Source: Saprospiraceae bacterium (GTDB taxonomy: Bacteria; Bacteroidota; Bacteroidia; Chitinophagales; Saprospiraceae). Taken from it: a stretch of 64,000 nt of DNA. A program made the position numbers and the translations under genes. The DNA is taken from positions 1 to 64,000 of the forward strand of contig JADLDL010000046.1 in NCBI GenBank assembly GCA_020846655.1. The letters are read 5' to 3'. The notes under the pieces were generated by a model. The model saw nothing but the letters and a program-made list of their open reading frames with translations, was not told the DNA's origin and did no database searches. This document shows, piece after piece, positions 59,533-64,000 of the stretch (positions are counted from its first letter, which is position 1; every line of letters starts with the position of its first letter).

Positions 59533-60414
59533 TTACAGCGCTTCCGTTGCGGCGTCGCGGTTGATTTTTCGGATCATGCCCCGCAAAACGCCGCCGGCGC
59601 CCCCCACTTCGATAAACTGGGTAATGCCGCCGGCCAGCATGTTCTCGATCGTTTGTGTCCAGCGCACCGGAGCGGTAAGTTGGGCGATCAGGTTTTGGCG
59701 GATCTCGGCCGGGTCGGTGACTGCCCGGGCGTGCACATTTTGATACACCGGGCATTTCGGGGCCCGGATGGTGGCGGCTTCAATAGCGCTGGCCAACTCA
59801 TCCTGAGCGGGTTGCATCAAAGGGGAGTGAAACGCACCACCTACGGCGAGCACCACGACGCGTTTGGCGCCAGCCTCCTGCAATTTGGTTACGGCGAATT
59901 CGATACCGGCCCGGGAGCCCGAGATGACCAGTTGGCCGGGCGAATTGTAGTTGGCGGGCACCACAATCTCGTGGCTGATCGAGCGGCATATCTCTTCCAC
60001 CACGGCATCCTCCATGCCTAAAACGGCAGCCATGGTGCCATCGGCCAGTTCGCAGGCTTTTTGCATGGCAAAGGCCCGTTGGCTGACCAGTTGCAGCGCA
60101 TCGGCAAACGACAAGGCGCCGGCGGCGGCCAGGGCCGTGAATTCACCCAAGGAATGGCCGGCAACAGCATCGGGCTGAAAGGCATCGCCGGCAACAATGG
60201 CGCGGGTCAGGCTTTCCAGAAAAACGGCGGGCTGAGTTACCTTGGTTTGGGTCAGGTCTTCTTTGGTACCCTGAAACATCACATCGGTGATCCGCCAGCC
60301 CAATATCTCATTGGCCTGTTCGAAGAGTTCTTTTGCCTCGGTATTGCTGTCGTACAATTCTTTTCCCATGCCTTCAAACTGAGAACCTTGTCCGGGAAAA
60401 ACATATGCTTTCAT
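59533..60414 (-). CDS. fabD: ACP S-malonyltransferase
   Basis: YVFPGQGSQFEGMGKELYD; AGHSLGEFTAL; GGAFHSPLM. Confidence 0.95.
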   Translation of the reverse strand: MKAYVFPGQGSQFEGMGKELYDSNTEAKELFEQANEILGWRITDVMFQGTKEDLTQTKVTQPAVFLESLTRAIVAGDAFQPDAVAGHSLGEFTALAAAGALSFADALQLVSQRAFAMQKACELADGTMAAVLGMEDAVVEEICRSISHEIVVPANYNSPGQLVISGSRAGIEFAVTKLQEAGAKRVVVLAVGGAFHSPLMQPAQDELASAIEAATIRAPKCPVYQNVHARAVTDPAEIRQNLIAQLTAPVRWTQTIENMLAGGITQFIEVGGAGGVLRGMIRKINRDAATEAL

Positions 60415-60479
60415 GCGTTCTAAAAAAATAAAAAAGTGAATAAAAGGGTATTCAGACGTGTTGAAAATGCGAAGGGTCG

Positions 60480-60911
60480 CTAACTCAGAAACAGGTGCTG
60501 GAGTGCCTGCCAAAGTTTGCCTTTTCGGTTTTTGTCGGGCTCCAAAACAGATAATTTATCAGCGCACAAAAATGTAGTGCCATAGAAAATTTGGGGTTGG
60601 TACAGCGGGATCTCTGCCTGAATACCCAACTGCGACAAGGGTAGTCCAAAAACTAAAATGGTTTGCGCCTGTTTTTGAGTAATGGCCGGTAGTAATGCCG
60701 GAGTTTCTGTTGGTTGGATTACGGCAAACAGTGTATCTTTCTCCAAATTCAGCCGCGCAGCCGTCAGGATTTTGCTTAAAAAATCGATGCCGCCGGGGTA
60801 GTCCGGTTCCTGGAGCGCCACCACAAAAATCCGGCGGGCAAAGCCGCCATTGGCGTTTTCCAGCACCGATTTGTCGGGGATTCGGAACAATAAATCAGAA
60901 ACTGAATACAT
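60480..60911 (-). CDS. Conserved-looking hypothetical protein
   Basis: 143-aa ORF in an intergenic slot upstream of fabD; no confident family. Confidence 0.6.
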   Translation of the reverse strand: MYSVSDLLFRIPDKSVLENANGGFARRIFVVALQEPDYPGGIDFLSKILTAARLNLEKDTLFAVIQPTETPALLPAITQKQAQTILVFGLPLSQLGIQAEIPLYQPQIFYGTTFLCADKLSVLEPDKNRKGKLWQALQHLFLS

Positions 60912-61070
60912 AAAACGAGGTTAAAAACACGGAAGATTTGCGTATTGTCGAATCAAAAAGTCTTAAGAAGTATTATTGCCAAACATACCGAATGCTGAAT
61001 GATTATTTGGCAAACACCCCTGAGTTTTTTTTATTTTGGAATATAATTTTAAAGTTGCCGCAAAGTTACA

Positions 61071-61078
61071 TAACTTTG
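61071..61078 (+). promoter_or_regulatory. Putative -7 element upstream of ilvE
   Basis: TAACTTTG matches TAnnTTTG, about 45 nt upstream of the ATG at 61123. Confidence 0.45.
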
Positions 61079-61122
61079 CGGCGCGAAACTCACCCGATGT
61101 TCACCGTTCAACTTCCCTAATC

Positions 61123-62250
61123 ATGGCGGTAAAATATCCAATTACTGTTACCCCGACAACCCAATCCCGGCTTTCTTCCGTAGACTTTACCGATATTCCA
61201 TTTGGCAAGGTAATTTCCGACCATATGTTTGTTGCGGATTATGAAGGAGGCAAGTGGCTCAACCCTCGGATTGAGCCGTTCGGGCGTTTTGAACTTTCTC
61301 CGGCCAACCTGGCTTTGCACTATGGACAAAGTATTTTTGAAGGCATGAAAGCCACCAAACGCAACGGCGAACCGGTGCTTTTCCGGGCCGATATGCATGC
61401 CCGGCGCCTCAATATTTCGGCCGAGCGCATGTGTATGCCCAATCTGCCGGAAGACCTTTTTATGCAGGCCTTGAAAATGCTCGTTGAACTGGACCGGGAC
61501 TGGATTCCGGAGAAAGACGAACACTCCCTGTATATCCGCCCGCTTATGTTTGCCATGGATGAATATTTTGGCGTCCATGCCTCCGAAAAATACCGGTTTG
61601 TCATTTTTACCGGCCCGGTGGGGCCATACTATCCGAAACCTGTGAAACTCTGGGTGGAAGAAGTATTTACCCGTGCGGCTTTGGGTGGAGCTGGTGAAGC
61701 AAAATGCGCCGGCAACTACGGCGCTTCCCTGCTTCCGGCTCAGCGCGCCAAGAAAAACGGATACGATCAGGTGATGTGGATGGACTCGGTGGAGAAAAAA
61801 TATGTGCAGGAAGTAGGAACAATGAACCTGTTTTTTGTCATCGACGGAAAAGTCATCACACCGGCCACTACGGGCACCATTTTGCGGGGCATCACCCGCG
61901 ATTCGTTTGTCACCCTGCTCAAAGACTGGGGATACACGGTAGAGGATCGCCTGTTGAGTATTGCTGAAATTGCAGATGCCTACTGGCGCGGTACCTTGCA
62001 GGAATGCTTCGGCGCGGGCACCGCAGCGGTAGTGAGCCATGTAAGTGACATTACCTGGCGGGACCGCAAAATTGAATTGCCACCTGTCGACGCGCAACAT
62101 CGCCCCGTGGCAACCCGTTTAAAGACCTATATTAATAACTTGCGCATGGGCATTGAGCCGGATGAATACGGCTGGCTTCAATCTTGCGCAAATTCCGGCG
62201 TAGAGCAAATACTTGCAAAAAGTAATGTGCTTACGGCGGCCACTGTTTGA
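61123..62250 (+). CDS. ilvE: Branched-chain amino acid aminotransferase
   Basis: LHYGQSIFEGMKATKRNGEPVLFRADMHARRLNISAERMCMP; EVGTMNLFFVIDGKVITP. Confidence 0.93.
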   Translation: MAVKYPITVTPTTQSRLSSVDFTDIPFGKVISDHMFVADYEGGKWLNPRIEPFGRFELSPANLALHYGQSIFEGMKATKRNGEPVLFRADMHARRLNISAERMCMPNLPEDLFMQALKMLVELDRDWIPEKDEHSLYIRPLMFAMDEYFGVHASEKYRFVIFTGPVGPYYPKPVKLWVEEVFTRAALGGAGEAKCAGNYGASLLPAQRAKKNGYDQVMWMDSVEKKYVQEVGTMNLFFVIDGKVITPATTGTILRGITRDSFVTLLKDWGYTVEDRLLSIAEIADAYWRGTLQECFGAGTAAVVSHVSDITWRDRKIELPPVDAQHRPVATRLKTYINNLRMGIEPDEYGWLQSCANSGVEQILAKSNVLTAATV

Positions 62251-62287
62251 GTAGAAACCTGTATTGCATAGGCCTTGAAAGATGTTT

Positions 62288-62322
62288 GGGGTACCTGACT
62301 GGTTCAGGTACCCATTTTTTTT
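62288..62322 (+). terminator. Intrinsic terminator
   Basis: GGGGTACCTGA-ctgg-TTCAGGTACCC followed by a T-rich run. Confidence 0.8.
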
Positions 62323-62331
62323 GTGGCCACA

Positions 62332-62631
62332 TCAAAACAAGTGAATGCCATAGCGCAATACCCAGGCAAACGCCAGGATAGAGGTGGCAATGACCGTCCC
62401 GCGCATGGACAAATCCCAACGCCGGCGGCGATACAGGTTGAGTGGAATCAGGTTGAGGGCGATAGCCACAATGGCCAGGGTGCGCTCGCGAAAATTGGGC
62501 GTAAATCCGACGCTGCTTGCAGCCCCCTTGATTTCCAGCAACGCGAATAATTCGTACAGCACGACGAAGCCAAGTACGGAGAGCAGCAGGCTGAAGACCA
62601 AGCCTGCCCAAATTTCATTGCGATTCAGCAT
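62332..62631 (-). CDS. Small membrane protein, hypothetical
   Basis: Several TM segments; start at MLNRNEIWAGLVFSLLLSVLGF. Confidence 0.65.
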   Translation of the reverse strand: MLNRNEIWAGLVFSLLLSVLGFVVLYELFALLEIKGAASSVGFTPNFRERTLAIVAIALNLIPLNLYRRRRWDLSMRGTVIATSILAFAWVLRYGIHLF

Positions 62632-62678
62632 GTGGAATTTTTTTTTGCGAAACAAGAATCAACGAAAATCCCGGGTCC

Positions 62679-63455
62679 TCATTGCCCCAGGCGCTCCAGG
62701 TGCCGCATGGGCTCCAGTGCGGTGTAATTGGTCAGGTCGTGCATGGAGGGGACAATGGAAATATACCCGTTTTCCAAGGCCCATACATCCGTGTCATCAC
62801 CAGGATCTTCATTGACGAATTTGCCGGTAAGCCAATAGTAAGGCTGGTTGTTGGGGTCGCGGGCTTCGAGAAATTCCTCTACCCAGCGGGCATCGGCTTG
62901 CCGGCAAATCCGCAACCCTTTGATTTGGTCCAAGGGCAGGTTGGGAATGTTCACATTCAGCAGGTTGCCGGAGGGAAACGGGTGCTCCAATGCAGATTGC
63001 ATGATGTGCCGGATCCAGTGTTTGGCAGGCTCGAAATTGGCCTCAAAACTGTAGTCGAGCAACGAAAATCCAATACTGGGGATGCCTTCCAGCGAAGCTT
63101 CCATAGCTGCCGAGAGCGTGCCGGAATAAATAATATTGATGGAAGCATTGCTGCCGTGATTGATGCCGGAAACGCATAAATCAATCTGCCGGTGCTTTAG
63201 GGCGACATGTTTGGCCAGTTTTACACAATCCACCGGGGTGCCCGAGCATTCCCAGGCTTCGATACCGGCAAACACTTTTACATGCTTCAGCCGCAGAGGG
63301 TCGTGGATGGTGATGGCGTGGCCTTTTCCGCTTTGCGGAGAATCCGGTGCGACTACTACCACGTCGCCCAATTCCATCGCCACTTCTACCAGCGCCCGGA
63401 TGCCGGGGGCCACAATGCCATCGTCGTTCGTAACTAAAATCAGAGGTTTTGCCAT
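62679..63455 (-). CDS. surE: 5'/3'-nucleotidase SurE
   Basis: ILVTNDDGIVAPGIRALVE; APDSPQSGKGHAIT; SGINHGSNASINIIYSGTLSAAMEA. Confidence 0.96.
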   Translation of the reverse strand: MAKPLILVTNDDGIVAPGIRALVEVAMELGDVVVVAPDSPQSGKGHAITIHDPLRLKHVKVFAGIEAWECSGTPVDCVKLAKHVALKHRQIDLCVSGINHGSNASINIIYSGTLSAAMEASLEGIPSIGFSLLDYSFEANFEPAKHWIRHIMQSALEHPFPSGNLLNVNIPNLPLDQIKGLRICRQADARWVEEFLEARDPNNQPYYWLTGKFVNEDPGDDTDVWALENGYISIVPSMHDLTNYTALEPMRHLERLGQ

Positions 63456-63459
63456 GCCG

Positions 63460-63467
63460 CGAAGGTA
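63460..63467 (-). promoter_or_regulatory. -7-like promoter element abutting the surE start
   Basis: TACCTTCG on the minus strand, 4 nt from the ATG; TTG about 18 nt further upstream. Confidence 0.45.
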
Positions 63468-63678
63468 GCCACCAACAGACTATTTCAATACAATTTGCGT
63501 TAAGAAAAGCGACTACAGATCGTATTAATTTGTTCTTATGCAGTCTGGTTGAAATCTTGTCTGGTTTTTAAAACGGAATTTTGATTATTTTCCCTTAATC
63601 TTGCACGGGATTTTGGCCCTTTCCAAACAAAAACAACAAAGCTTCCATTTACCGAATCATTTCAATAAACAGGCAGTT

Positions 63679-64000
63679 ATGAAACACACCATTCTAGCCC
63701 TCGCCGGCCTTTGCTGGTCCGTATGCCTTGGGGCCCAACAACTGACGCCACTGTATATTCTGTATAATTCAAGTTGTATGGATCAGTTGGAGTACCGCTA
63801 CGTTTATGCCGGCACTACGGTGATGGGCTACTCGGTACATCCGACCACCAATGAGCAATACATCCTGACAGCCGGCAGCGGGGGCATCAATTCCCCTACC
63901 TTGCCCGCCAACACCGTCAATTGCCGCGAATATGCCCTCAACGATCAGTTTTTTAATGATGTCAATAACCTGACCCGGCAGGTGTATATCGTACACCAGC
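63679..64000 (+). CDS. Secreted protein, 5' part only (runs off window end)
   Basis: ATG at 63679 with signal peptide MKHTILALAGLCWSVCLGAQQ; frame open to base 64000; not in the ORF list. Confidence 0.7.
   Translation, partial: MKHTILALAGLCWSVCLGAQQLTPLYILYNSSCMDQLEYRYVYAGTTVMGYSVHPTTNEQYILTAGSGGINSPTLPANTVNCREYALNDQFFNDVNNLTRQVYIVHQ

Overview
The window looks like chromosomal DNA from a Bacteroidota bacterium, probably Saprospiria- or Chitinophagia-like. This is inferred from many T9SS C-terminal sorting and gliding-motility C-terminal (CHU_C) proteins and from TAnnTTTG-type promoters. It opens inside the 3' end of one Rhs gene, followed by a complete 2.8k-aa Rhs gene. Each Rhs gene has a different metalloprotease-like toxin tip and a small exported candidate immunity gene. 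Next comes a compact type II secretion/type IV pilus-like operon: pseudopilin, prepilin peptidase, GspE/PilB ATPase, secretin and a GspL/PilM-PilN-like protein, with no GspF/PilC in the window. The rest is mostly housekeeping genes (gcvP, hmgA, mnmH, acetoacetyl-CoA synthetase, ffh, RluA-type synthase, fabD, ilvE, surE, an rsmB-like gene, YrdC) mixed with secreted proteases (M12B-, M43- and M28-like), a PorE-like protein ending in SPOR domains, and two convergent CHU_C paralogs. Main unusual points: an Rhs tip with a metzincin motif lacking its catalytic Glu; the small T2SS-like operon beside Rhs; a RibF-GT2 fusion ORF; a PorE-like protein with SPOR domains in place of OmpA; an in-frame nonsense codon in a T9SS cargo gene; two long inverted repeats built from heptamers, one supplying a stop codon; and a cluster of palindromic hairpin repeats. 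I saw no rRNA, tRNA, CRISPR array or transposase. All calls were made by reading the sequence and supplied translations; no searches were run.
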